NCBI RefSeq assembly: GCF_014699055.1 | Contig: NZ_JACXAC010000002.1 | Coordinates: 558,001-622,000 of the forward strand | Reading direction: 5' to 3' | Length of the DNA stretch: 64,000 nt | Source: Hymenobacter armeniacus | GTDB taxonomy: Bacteria; Bacteroidota; Bacteroidia; Cytophagales; Hymenobacteraceae | Part shown: one piece after another, positions 1 to 7,557 of the stretch | Numbering within the stretch: position 1 is the stretch's first letter | Layout: every line of letters starts with the position of its first letter | Notes under the pieces: model-generated | The model's input: only the letters and a program-made list of their open reading frames with translations | Database searches by the model: none | What the model was told of the DNA's origin: nothing | Position numbers and translations under genes: made by a program

Positions 1-286
1 CCTGCAAAAACATCACCCCGCCGATGTATTGGTTGCGCACCAGGCGCTCGATGCGCTCCACGTGGCTGCGGTCCTTGTTGGAGTAGGCGGCTACCATGAA
101 GAGCTGGCCCAGGCGCTGCTCGGGCGTGAGCGAGTTGAACACGCTGTCGACCCAGGCCATCTCCTTGGGCGACGCCGGCAGCGGGTCGGCGGGCAGCTTT
201 TTTACTTCCGAAAACGACAGCAGAAGGCCCGCGGCCAGCAGCAAAGCGGCCAGGCTCAGCTGAAGAGGGATGCGCAGGAGCCCCAT
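1..286 (-). CDS. Secreted GH3 beta-N-acetylhexosaminidase-like protein (N-terminal part)
   Basis: Only the first 95 codons lie in the window; the gene runs off the left edge. The visible part starts with a hydrophobic signal segment (about residues 5-25, LSLAALLLAAGLLLSF), then a short linker, then the typical opening of a GH3 N-acetylglucosaminidase barrel: SLTPEQRLGQLFMVAAYSN, followed by an IERLVRNQYIGGVMF strand. In Bacteroidota such proteins are often about 1000 residues with a C-terminal beta-lactamase-like domain, but that part cannot be seen here. The likely role is muropeptide or chitooligosaccharide hydrolysis in the periplasm. It is divergent from mutL. The family call rests on the N-terminal motifs only. 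Confidence 0.75.
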   Translation of the reverse strand, partial: MGLLRIPLQLSLAALLLAAGLLLSFSEVKKLPADPLPASPKEMAWVDSVFNSLTPEQRLGQLFMVAAYSNKDRSHVERIERLVRNQYIGGVMFLQ

Positions 287-595
287 GGAGTGATTGGGTT
301 GATTCAAGAGGCAAACGGGCCGCGGGGGCCGTACTTTTGTCGTGGGTAGCAGCGGAACCCGCCGGCCGGGTTTGGAGGTTCCAAACGAAGCCGGTTGCGG
401 CTTGAAAACCTGCTGGCACTGCCAGAAAATTTCAAGCTGGAACTCCGCTATTTAGCCGCGAAGGTACGCAGAAAACCCCGTCGAGGGTTTACAACGTGTT
501 CAGTTTCCGGTTATTGCCGGGTACGTTTTCGCTTGTCTGCGTGCCCGTTAGCGCAGCTGCGCTCTTTTCTCTCTACCCGCCATCTGACTTTCGAA
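287..595. other. Intergenic region, GH3 / mutL divergent promoters
   Basis: A 309-base gap between divergent genes. An open frame runs through part of it into mutL, but its translation before mutL has no MutL-like sequence. A TACTTTTG octamer at 332-339 on the plus strand fits the Bacteroidota -7 box, but lies about 260 bases from the mutL start and lacks a TTTG 20 bases upstream. I see no RNA gene or hairpin. Confidence 0.5.
332..339 (+). promoter_or_regulatory. Possible -7 box (TACTTTTG) upstream of mutL
   Basis: Matches TAnnTTTG exactly. No good -33 partner is visible and the distance to mutL is long, so this is a weak call. Confidence 0.3.
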
Positions 596-2659
596 ATGCC
601 CGATATTATCCACCTGCTTCCCGAGTACCTCGCCAACCAAATTGCGGCCGGCGAAGTGGTGCAGCGCCCCGCTTCGGTGGTGAAGGAGCTGCTGGAAAAC
701 GCCGTCGACGCCGGCGCCACCCAGGTGCAACTCATTGTGAAAGAAGCCGGCAAGCAGCTCGTCCAGGTCGTCGACAACGGCGCCGGCATGAGCCCCACCG
801 ACGCCCGCATGAGCCTGGAGCGCCACGCCACCAGCAAAATCCGCTCGACCGAAGACCTGTTCAAAATCCGCACGCTGGGCTTCCGGGGCGAGGCCCTGGC
901 CAGCATCGCGGCCGTGGCCCAGGTCGAAATCCGCACCAAGCAGCGTGAGCACGACACCGGCACCCTGCTGCTGGTGGAGGGCTCGCAGGTGACCAGCCAG
1001 CAGCCCACCGCCTGCCCCGACGGCACCAGCATCTCCGTCAAAAACCTGTTTTTCAACGTGCCCGCCCGGCGCAACTTTCTCAAGAGCAACGCCGTGGAGA
1101 TGCGGCACATCCTCGACGAGTTTCAGCACGTGGCGCTGGCCAACCCGCAGATTGCCTTCTCGCTCTATCAGAACGACCTGGAAGTGTTTGGCTTGCCGGC
1201 CGGCAAGCTCAGCCAGCGCATTGTGGCCTTGCTGGGCAATGGCTATAAGGAGCAGTTGGCGGCTTGCGAGGAAGTGACGCATTCCATCTCGGTGCGCGGC
1301 TTCGTGGGCAAGCCTGAGTCGAGCAAGAAAAGCCGGGGCGACCAGTTTTTCTTCGTCAACAACCGCTTCATCCGCTCTGCCTACCTCAACCACGCCGTGC
1401 TGGCGGCCTACGAAGGCCTGCTGGCCCGCGACACGCACCCGTTCTACGTGCTGTTTCTGGAACTCGACCCTAAGGCCATCGACATCAACGTGCACCCCAC
1501 GAAGACGGAAATAAAGTTCGAGGACGAGAAAACCGTCTACGCCGTGGTGCGCGCCGCCGTGAAGCAAAGCCTGGGCATCCACAACATCGCGCCGTCGCTG
1601 GACTTCGACGGCGACGTGAATTTTGCGCCCATCCGGCCATTGCGGGCCGGCAAAGGCACCGGCGAGGCGCCCGTCACGGCCCACGACCACCTGCCCGCCG
1701 CCACGCCCGCGGCCCGCGCCGCCGCCAGCCACGACGCCTACCGCCCCGATGCCCTGGCCGCGGCGGCCGCGGCCGCTACCCGCGGCCCCTCGGCCAACAG
1801 CTCGGGCTTCTCCAACTTTTCGCCCGAGGTGCGGCGCGACGGCTACGAGCGCGGCCTGCCGCCCCGCCCCACCGAGCAGGCCCGGCGCGAGCTGGAAGCA
1901 TTTTACCGCGAGCTGGGCCAGCCCGTGCGCGACGACCAGGCCGTGGGGGCCGACAACCCCGTGGTGCGCAGTTTCGAAGCCGACTTTCCGGCCGAGCCCG
2001 TTGCGCCGGCCGCGCCGGCCCCCACCGACTTTTCCCTGGCGTTTGCGGCGCCCGAAGCCAGTACCGCCACGCCGGCGCGCGAAGGCGGCCCGGGCAGCCG
2101 GGCCCTGCAGGTGCAGCAGCGCTACGTGCTGGTGCCGGTGAAGTCGGGCGTGCTGCTGATTGACCAGGAAGCGGCCCGCGAGCGGATTCTCTACGAGCAG
2201 TACCGGCAGGAGCTGGGCCGGGCCGTGGGCACGTCGCAAACGCTGCTCTTCCCCCGCACGGTCACGTTTTCGCCCGCCGACTTTGCCGTGCTGCGCGAGC
2301 TCACCGAGCCGCTGCACGCGCTGGGCTTCATCTTCGTGGAGTTCGGGCCCAACACCATTGCCGTGGAGGCCATTCCGGCCGGCATGCCGCCCCAAAATGA
2401 AAAGGAGCTGCTAGAAAGCCTGATTGAGCAGTTCCGCACGGCCGCCGGCCCGCTTAAGCTCGACCAAAGCGAGGGCCTGGCGCGCGCCCTGGCCCGGCGG
2501 GTGGCCGCCAGCACCGCCGCCACCCGCCTGCCCGAAGCCGAGCTCAACGCCCTAGCCGACCGCCTTTTTGCCTGCCAAACCCCCGGCTACACCCCCGACG
2601 GGCGCAAAACCCTGGTGCTGCTCGACGGGCAGCAACTGGCCGATTTTTTCCGTAAGTAA
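596..2659 (+). CDS. mutL: DNA mismatch repair protein MutL
   Basis: A 687-residue MutL, the ATPase that links mismatch recognition by MutS to strand incision. The start was chosen at MPDIIHLLPEYLANQIAAGE, which aligns with the universal MutL N-terminus; the frame is open further upstream but that extension is not MutL-like. GHKL ATPase motifs are intact: ELLENAVDAGA (catalytic Glu31, Asn35), DNGAGM (60-65), RHATSKI (76-82) and LGFRGEALASI (94-104). A low-complexity Ala/Pro-rich linker spans about 350-480. The C-terminal dimerisation domain carries DQEAARERILYE (523-534), matching the nuclease motif DQHAx2Ex4E except for Glu in place of His, and ends with ACQTPGYTPDGRKT where other nuclease-type MutLs have CPHGRP. 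Methyl-independent repair is expected. Confidence 0.97.
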   Translation: MPDIIHLLPEYLANQIAAGEVVQRPASVVKELLENAVDAGATQVQLIVKEAGKQLVQVVDNGAGMSPTDARMSLERHATSKIRSTEDLFKIRTLGFRGEALASIAAVAQVEIRTKQREHDTGTLLLVEGSQVTSQQPTACPDGTSISVKNLFFNVPARRNFLKSNAVEMRHILDEFQHVALANPQIAFSLYQNDLEVFGLPAGKLSQRIVALLGNGYKEQLAACEEVTHSISVRGFVGKPESSKKSRGDQFFFVNNRFIRSAYLNHAVLAAYEGLLARDTHPFYVLFLELDPKAIDINVHPTKTEIKFEDEKTVYAVVRAAVKQSLGIHNIAPSLDFDGDVNFAPIRPLRAGKGTGEAPVTAHDHLPAATPAARAAASHDAYRPDALAAAAAAATRGPSANSSGFSNFSPEVRRDGYERGLPPRPTEQARRELEAFYRELGQPVRDDQAVGADNPVVRSFEADFPAEPVAPAAPAPTDFSLAFAAPEASTATPAREGGPGSRALQVQQRYVLVPVKSGVLLIDQEAARERILYEQYRQELGRAVGTSQTLLFPRTVTFSPADFAVLRELTEPLHALGFIFVEFGPNTIAVEAIPAGMPPQNEKELLESLIEQFRTAAGPLKLDQSEGLARALARRVAASTAATRLPEAELNALADRLFACQTPGYTPDGRKTLVLLDGQQLADFFRK

Positions 2660-2700
2660 GCCCCGGCCGCGCGGCTTGCGCGGCGCCCTATCCTCCCTGC

Positions 2701-3495
2701 ATGTTCAACATCACCCCCACCGTTCGCAACCTCTTGATTGTGAACGTCGCGTTTCTGCTGGCCCAAATGAACCTGCTGCCGCTCCTCACCCAAATCGGCA
2801 GCCTGTATCCCATCGGTTCGCCGTACTTCTTTCCGTGGCAGTTCTTTACGTACATGTTTCTGCACGCCGGCTGGGGGCACTTGTTTTCCAACATGCTGGG
2901 GCTGATGGTGTTTGGGCCGCTGCTGGAACAGCGCTGGGGGGCGTCGCGCTTCCTCACCTTCTGGCTGATTTGCGGCGTGGGCGCGGGCCTGCTCTACGAA
3001 GGCGTGCGCGGCTACGAAGGCTACCGCATGGAACAGGCCCGGCAGGAGTTTCACCAGTCGCCGAACGGCCCCGATTTCGACCGTTTCTTCAGCTCGTATT
3101 TCCCGGAAGCCACCGGCTACCAAACCCTGGCCCACGCCCTGGAGCGCAACCCGCAAAACCAGGAATACATCAAAGCCGCCACCGACGCCGTGGACGGCGC
3201 CGTGGAAGAAACCCGCAACTCGAAATTTGGCGGCATGCTGGGCGCTTCGGGCGCGCTGTTCGGCCTCATTTTCGCGTTTGCCTACTTGTTTCCAAACACT
3301 AAGCTGTTCATTTTTCCGTTCCCGTTTCCGGTGGCGGCCAAGTACTTGGCGTTTGGGTACACCCTGATTGAGCTCTACCAGGGCGTGCACCGCGTGCCCG
3401 GCGACAACGTGGCCCACTTTGCCCACCTCGGCGGCCTGCTCATCGGCTTCTTCGTGGTGAAGTACTGGGAAGGCGGCCGGGAGCGGTTTTATTAA
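2701..3495 (+). CDS. Rhomboid family intramembrane serine protease
   Basis: A 264-residue polytopic membrane protease that cleaves transmembrane substrates within the bilayer. Key features are HAGWGHLFSNML (His56, His60, Asn64; the HxxxHxxxN oxyanion motif), the nucleophile motif GASGA with Ser183, and the catalytic His242 in AHLGGLLIGF. A hydrophilic insertion of about 75 residues (100-175, rich in Glu, Gln and Asn) separates the first and second halves of the core; this is unusual for minimal six-helix rhomboids. It follows mutL by 41 bases and precedes a second rhomboid. The catalytic dyad is complete, so it should be active. The substrate is unknown. Confidence 0.93.
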   Translation: MFNITPTVRNLLIVNVAFLLAQMNLLPLLTQIGSLYPIGSPYFFPWQFFTYMFLHAGWGHLFSNMLGLMVFGPLLEQRWGASRFLTFWLICGVGAGLLYEGVRGYEGYRMEQARQEFHQSPNGPDFDRFFSSYFPEATGYQTLAHALERNPQNQEYIKAATDAVDGAVEETRNSKFGGMLGASGALFGLIFAFAYLFPNTKLFIFPFPFPVAAKYLAFGYTLIELYQGVHRVPGDNVAHFAHLGGLLIGFFVVKYWEGGRERFY

Positions 3496-3577
3496 GAGCT
3501 GGTCGAAAAATCCGTCCGCGCATTGCCACCAACTGCGCGCAAATTTCGTTGCATCTGTTTAATCCCGGACCCGTGCC

Positions 3578-4486
3578 ATGAGCATCGTTCAAGATATCCG
3601 TACCGCTTTCAACCGCCGCGACAACGCCCTCATCCAGCTCATCTGGCTGAACGTGCTGGTGTTTGCGGGCCTCATCCTGCTGAAGTTCATCCTGAAGTTC
3701 AGCAGCGCCATTGGGTATTACCCGCTCGTCATCAGCCAGTTTCAGATATCCTCGGCTTTTCCCGTGCTCATCCGGCACCCGTGGACCATCCTGACCTATG
3801 CGTTTACGCACGAGGAGTTTTTTCACATCCTCTTCAACATGCTCAACCTCTACTGGTTCGGGCAACTGGTGCGCGAATACCTGGGCGACCGGCGCCTGGT
3901 GAGCATCTACATCCTGGGCGCGCTGGCCGGGGCCGCGGTGTTTCTGCTCACCTACAACTTCGTGCCCGCGTTTCAGGACGGGGTGGGCACGCCCATGGTG
4001 GGCGCGTCGGCGGCCGTTACGGCCATCATCGTGGCCGGCGCTACGCTGCTGCCCGATTACACGTTCATGCTGATTCTCATCGGCCCGGTCAAGATTAAGT
4101 GGATTGCGGCCGTGGTGGTGCTCATTTCCCTGGCCGGCGTGAACGGCGGCAACCCCGGCGGCGAAATTGCCCACCTGGGCGGCGCCCTGCTCGGTTTTGT
4201 GTTTATCAAGCAGCTGCAGGCCGGCCGCGACCTGGGCCGCCCCGTGCAGGCCGTGGGCAACTTCTTCAGCAACCTCACCCACCGCCAGCCCGCCATGCGC
4301 GTGAGCACCCCGCGCCGCGCCGAGCCCGTGGCCGCTGCCTCGGCCAGCGGCGCCAAGAAGCCTGCCCCCGCCGGCCAGCCCCTGCAAGACGAAATCGACA
4401 CCATTTTGGACAAGATTTCGCGCTCCGGCTACGAAAGCCTGAGTAAGGAAGAAAAGCAAAAGCTCTTCCGCGCCAGCCAGCAGTAA
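3578..4486 (+). CDS. Rhomboid family protease with C-terminal cytosolic helical domain
   Basis: A 302-residue rhomboid, paralogous in function to its upstream neighbour but of different architecture. Motifs are THEEFFHILFNML (His78, His83, Asn87), MVGASAAV with the nucleophile Ser144, and catalytic His199 in IAHLGGALLGF. After the membrane core comes an Ala/Pro-rich linker (about 240-268) and a short helical tail starting DEIDTILDKISRSGYESLS. Such a tail is common on Bacteroidota rhomboids (DUF6576-like; that name is from memory). The start ATG is well placed and no competing start gives a better N-terminus. The two genes are 82 bases apart and may be co-transcribed. Confidence 0.93.
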   Translation: MSIVQDIRTAFNRRDNALIQLIWLNVLVFAGLILLKFILKFSSAIGYYPLVISQFQISSAFPVLIRHPWTILTYAFTHEEFFHILFNMLNLYWFGQLVREYLGDRRLVSIYILGALAGAAVFLLTYNFVPAFQDGVGTPMVGASAAVTAIIVAGATLLPDYTFMLILIGPVKIKWIAAVVVLISLAGVNGGNPGGEIAHLGGALLGFVFIKQLQAGRDLGRPVQAVGNFFSNLTHRQPAMRVSTPRRAEPVAAASASGAKKPAPAGQPLQDEIDTILDKISRSGYESLSKEEKQKLFRASQQ

Positions 4487-4505
4487 TGAGGACGCAGAAG
4501 GCTGG

Positions 4506-4910
4506 TTATGCCGAGCGCAGCCAGCTTTTGGCCATTTCAATGTCCTGAAAAAGGCGCATTTCAAATTGGGTGCCCACGCGCGTCACCATTTCCTCGGCCG
4601 AGGCTTGCCCGAAAATGCCGGGCGACACCACGTGGGCAAAGCGCTTGAGACCCAGCCGCAGCACCTGCGGCACCCAGTTTTGAGCAATCCAGTCGTTGGC
4701 CGAACTCCAGGAGCCGATGACTCCGCGGTTGTCGTTCAGCATTTGGGGGCAGGGGTTGCCGCGCAGGAAATCGATGGTGGCCTGGCAGCCGCGAATCACC
4801 GTTTCGGTGGGCAGCACGCCGGTCCAGTTGTTGTAAATCCAGCCGTTGGCCTCATCCAATTCGATGGTCAGGTATACCTTATCGAACGAATTGGTGAGCT
4901 CTTGTTTCAT
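4506..4910 (-). CDS. Conserved hypothetical protein, paralogue of the 23779-24228 product
   Basis: A 134-residue soluble protein without signal peptide or membrane segment. I do not recognise the family with confidence; size and alternating strand/helix pattern resemble SpoIIAA/STAS-like small domains. It is clearly homologous to the 149-residue protein at 23779-24228. Shared blocks are VYLTIE/VYLTVE near the N-terminus, CPQMLNDNRGVIG versus CPKLLNDHRDLVG, SANDWI versus AANDWI, the SPGIFGQ versus SPDIFGQ loop, and a final W-L-R tail. Two copies 19 kb apart in unrelated surroundings suggest an expanded family. It reads toward the second rhomboid gene and ends 19 bases after it. Function unknown. 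Confidence 0.75.
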   Translation of the reverse strand: MKQELTNSFDKVYLTIELDEANGWIYNNWTGVLPTETVIRGCQATIDFLRGNPCPQMLNDNRGVIGSWSSANDWIAQNWVPQVLRLGLKRFAHVVSPGIFGQASAEEMVTRVGTQFEMRLFQDIEMAKSWLRSA

Positions 4911-4976
4911 GGTACAACCGGCGGAGTGAATGAGAATAGGGCAAGGTACTCATAGAATGCCAGCCAGGGTGACGAA

Positions 4977-5011
4977 TAAAAAAGGCCAGCGCTTTTCAGC
5001 GCTGGCCTTTT
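4977..5011 (-). terminator. Rho-independent terminator of mdh
   Basis: A 12-base perfect stem (4981-4992 with 4999-5010, core GGCCAGCGC) with a six-base loop. Read on the minus strand it is followed by a T-rich run, 19 bases after the mdh stop codon. Confidence 0.85.
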
Positions 5012-5029
5012 ATCACCGAGTCGCACTGA

Positions 5030-5974
5030 TTACGCCGGCTGGGCGCTGCTCATTTTGTCGAGGGCGTCCATTACCTCTTTCACGTGGCCGCGCGAGGTTT
5101 CGAGCAATTGCTTTTCCTCGTCGTTCAGCTGCAGCTCAATCACGCGCTCCACGCCGTTTTTGCCCAGAATAACCGGGGCGCCGAGGTACACGCCGTTGAT
5201 GCCGTACTCGCCTTGCAGCTCCAGGCACACGGGGAACACGCGGCGCTGGTCGCGCACGATGGCTTCCACCATTTGGGCCGCTGCCGCGCCGGGTGCGTAC
5301 CAGGCCGAAGTGCCCATCAGCTTCACCAGCTCGCCGCCGCCCACGGCGGTGCGCTGCACAATGGCGTCGAGCTTCTCTTTGGAAATCAGTTCGGTAACGG
5401 GGATGCCGCCCACGGTGGTGTAGCGGGGCAGGGGCACCATGGTGTCGCCGTGGCCGCCCATCAGCACGGCCTGAATGTCTTTGGGGCTCACGTTCAGGGC
5501 CTCGGCCAGGAAGGCGCGGTAGCGGGCCGTGTCGAGGATGCCGGCCATGCCAAACACCTTTTCGCGGGGCAGCTTGGCAGTGAGGTGGGCCTGGTAGGTC
5601 ATCACGTCGAGCGGGTTGCTCACCACGATGATGATGGCGTTGGGGGAGTGGGCCACCACCTGCTCGGTCACCGATTTCACGATGCCGGCGTTGATGCCAA
5701 TCAGGTCGTCGCGGCTCATGCCGGGCTTGCGGGGCAGGCCCGAAGTAATCACCACCACGTCGGAACCGGCCGTGCGGGCGTAGTCGTTGGTCACGCCCAC
5801 GGTGCGCGAGTCGTAGCCGATAATCGGCGATTTCTGCCAGATATCGAGTGCTTTGCCTTCGGCGATGCCTTCCTTGATGTCGACCAGTACAATTTCGTTG
5901 GCAATTTCACGGGTGGCGAGCACATCGGCGCAGGTTGCGCCCACGTTGCCGGCTCCGACTACGGTAACTTTCAT
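5030..5974 (-). CDS. mdh: Malate dehydrogenase
   Basis: A 314-residue NAD-dependent malate dehydrogenase of the LDH-like family, interconverting malate and oxaloacetate in the TCA cycle. The start is set at MKVTVVGAGNVGATCADVLA, which opens directly with the Rossmann strand; an upstream in-frame ATG at 6049 would add 25 residues and run into the repeat at 6047-6144. Motifs: GAGNVG (7-12), LPRKPGMSRDDL (80-91; the Arg at the substrate-specificity loop favours malate over lactate), SNPLDVMT (119-126), Arg151 and the catalytic His175 in GGHGDTMV. A TACTTTTA box at 6008-6015 on the minus strand is the probable promoter and a strong terminator follows, so it is probably monocistronic. Confidence 0.97.
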   Translation of the reverse strand: MKVTVVGAGNVGATCADVLATREIANEIVLVDIKEGIAEGKALDIWQKSPIIGYDSRTVGVTNDYARTAGSDVVVITSGLPRKPGMSRDDLIGINAGIVKSVTEQVVAHSPNAIIIVVSNPLDVMTYQAHLTAKLPREKVFGMAGILDTARYRAFLAEALNVSPKDIQAVLMGGHGDTMVPLPRYTTVGGIPVTELISKEKLDAIVQRTAVGGGELVKLMGTSAWYAPGAAAAQMVEAIVRDQRRVFPVCLELQGEYGINGVYLGAPVILGKNGVERVIELQLNDEEKQLLETSRGHVKEVMDALDKMSSAQPA

Positions 5975-6007
5975 AGGAAAAGAATTGGGGGGTTGGAGTT
6001 TCGCGGG

Positions 6008-6015
6008 TAAAAGTA
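6008..6015 (-). promoter_or_regulatory. Putative -7 box for mdh
   Basis: Read on the minus strand the octamer is TACTTTTA, one base off TAnnTTTG, ending about 33 bases upstream of the mdh start codon. Confidence 0.45.
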
Positions 6016-6046
6016 CCTCCCCGCGAAGGAAGGCACAACCAAAAGG

Positions 6047-6144
6047 CATGTAGAGACGCGTATTCGCGTCTCGGTGTTCGCGTCGTTGGCAGGCGTAAGG
6101 GCATCATCGTTCAACGGCGAGACGCGAATACGCGTCTCTACATG
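6047..6144. repeat. Two-armed palindromic repeat, family A copy 1
   Basis: Perfect 27-base inverted arms (6047-6073 and 6118-6144, core GTAGAGACGCG) around a 44-base centre. Each arm is itself nearly palindromic (GAGACGCG...CGCGTCTC). The right arm covers the last codons and stop of tilS: the TAG is part of the repeat's GTAGAGACG. Related copies lie at 16021, 41260, 42802 and 47208. Confidence 0.9.
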
Positions 6145-7469
6145 CGCTGAACCGTCAGTACCCGCTCGGAGCTGTCTTCCACCTTGAACCGGTCGTCGAC
6201 GCGCCAGCCCACCACCCAGCAGATTTTGCCGTCGGCCGAGGTCAGCACGCGCACGTCGTCTTTCAGGTTGAGCGGCACCTTCTGGTCGATAAGGAAGTCG
6301 CTGAGCAGTTTTTTGCCCTTCATGCCCAGCGGCATAAACCAGTCGCCTTCCTGCCACTTGCGCAGCGTGAGCGGGAATTTGAGCTTGTCGGCATCGAGCG
6401 CCGCCGTGCTCTTAGAACGCGGGATGATGAAGTGCCGGGCGTCGTCGTGCAGCTCGGCTTTCAGGCGCATGCCGTCGGCCAGCAGGTCGGTTTGGCCCGC
6501 CGCCAGCTGAAACGTGCCAAACTGCGAGGTGCGCCGCGGCGTGATGACCAGATTCTCCCGGTCCTTCACCAGCCGGTGCGTGGGCGAATCGAAGCGCCGA
6601 CCCGACTCGCCCGGGAAAGCCGCCACAATGTCCTTCGCCACCAACCAGGAAAAGCCGAACGGGCGCAACATTTCGTGCAGCACCAGCGCGGTGGCGGCCG
6701 TTTTTTGCAGCGTGGCAATGTTGAGGTAGGTCACTTCGGCTTCGTCGCGGCGGGCCTGGGCGGCGGTGTCAGCCACGTAGCGGCGCACGATTTCTTCGGC
6801 CCCGCCCACGCGCTCGGCGGTGCTGGCCATGGTTTCGTCGAGGTTGGGGTTGATTTCGCGCAGCACGGGCAGCACCTCGTGGCGCAGCAGGTTGCGCTGG
6901 TACACGGGGCTGTCGTTGCTGTCGTCTTCGCGCCAGCGCAGGCCGCGCTCCACCAGGTAGTCGTGCAGGTCGTCGCGGCCCACGCCCAGCAGCGGGCGCA
7001 CCACGTGGCCGTTTTTCACCTGAATGCCGTGCAGGCCGGCCAGGCCGGTGCCGTGCGTGAGGTTCAGAATCATGGTTTCGGCCTGGTCGCGCTGGTGGTG
7101 GGCGGTGGCCACGTAGGCCAGGCCCTGGGTCTGGCGCACCTGCTCAAACCAGCGGTAGCGCAGCAGACGGGCGGCCATCTGGGTCGAAATGCCTTCCTGC
7201 TCGGCAAAGACTTTGGTCTGAAAAAACTCGGCGAAGTAGGGGAGGCCGTACTGCTTGGCCAGCTTGCGCACAAACTGCTCGTCGGCGTCGGCGTCTTCGC
7301 CGCGCAGCCCGAAGTGGCAGTGCGCCACGGCCACCTGAACCCGCAGCCGGTGCAGAATGTCTAATAAAACCACCGAATCCAACCCGCCGCTGACGGCCAC
7401 GAGGATGGGGTCGTTGTCGATGGAAAACAGCTGGTGCTCCTCAATGAAGCGGCGAACGGTATCGAGCAT
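6138..7469 (-). CDS. tilS: tRNA(Ile)-lysidine synthase
   Basis: A 443-residue enzyme that ATP-dependently converts C34 of the CAU-anticodon isoleucine tRNA to lysidine, so that AUA is read as Ile. The start ATG at 7469 gives MLDTVRRFIEEHQLF; a TTG two codons upstream is less likely. The PP-loop motif is SGGLDS (residues 27-32), followed by HCHFGLRG and ATAHHQRDQAET, both typical of the family. The C-terminal half holds the TilS substrate-binding domains (EGDWFMPLGMKGKKLLSDFL). It is divergent from the OstA-like gene. The stop codon lies inside the right arm of the palindromic repeat, so the last one or two residues may differ from close relatives. Confidence 0.97.
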   Translation of the reverse strand: MLDTVRRFIEEHQLFSIDNDPILVAVSGGLDSVVLLDILHRLRVQVAVAHCHFGLRGEDADADEQFVRKLAKQYGLPYFAEFFQTKVFAEQEGISTQMAARLLRYRWFEQVRQTQGLAYVATAHHQRDQAETMILNLTHGTGLAGLHGIQVKNGHVVRPLLGVGRDDLHDYLVERGLRWREDDSNDSPVYQRNLLRHEVLPVLREINPNLDETMASTAERVGGAEEIVRRYVADTAAQARRDEAEVTYLNIATLQKTAATALVLHEMLRPFGFSWLVAKDIVAAFPGESGRRFDSPTHRLVKDRENLVITPRRTSQFGTFQLAAGQTDLLADGMRLKAELHDDARHFIIPRSKSTAALDADKLKFPLTLRKWQEGDWFMPLGMKGKKLLSDFLIDQKVPLNLKDDVRVLTSADGKICWVVGWRVDDRFKVEDSSERVLTVQRM

Positions 7470-7541
7470 AAACAAAGCGAGTGCCCGGCTGACCCGCGGA
7501 CACTACCACGCAAAGATGGCCGTTAGCGCGGGCCCCGTCCG

Positions 7542-7549
7542 TACCTTTG
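7542..7549 (+). promoter_or_regulatory. -7 box (TACCTTTG) of the OstA-like gene
   Basis: Exact TAnnTTTG match ending eight bases before the ATG at 7558, which would place transcription start at or within a few bases of the start codon. The -33 element is weak (ATGG at the expected place). Confidence 0.6.
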
Positions 7550-7557
7550 CCCCCCGA

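Noticed and set aside
548..2395. 615-codon antisense open frame over mutL
   Set aside because: Its translation is Gly/Arg/Val/His-rich shadow sequence typical of GC-rich antisense frames, while the plus-strand frame is unmistakable MutL.
6047..6144. Possible CRISPR-like array from repeated GAGACGC units
   Set aside because: Only two units per site, in inverted and not direct orientation, without regular spacers or cas genes.
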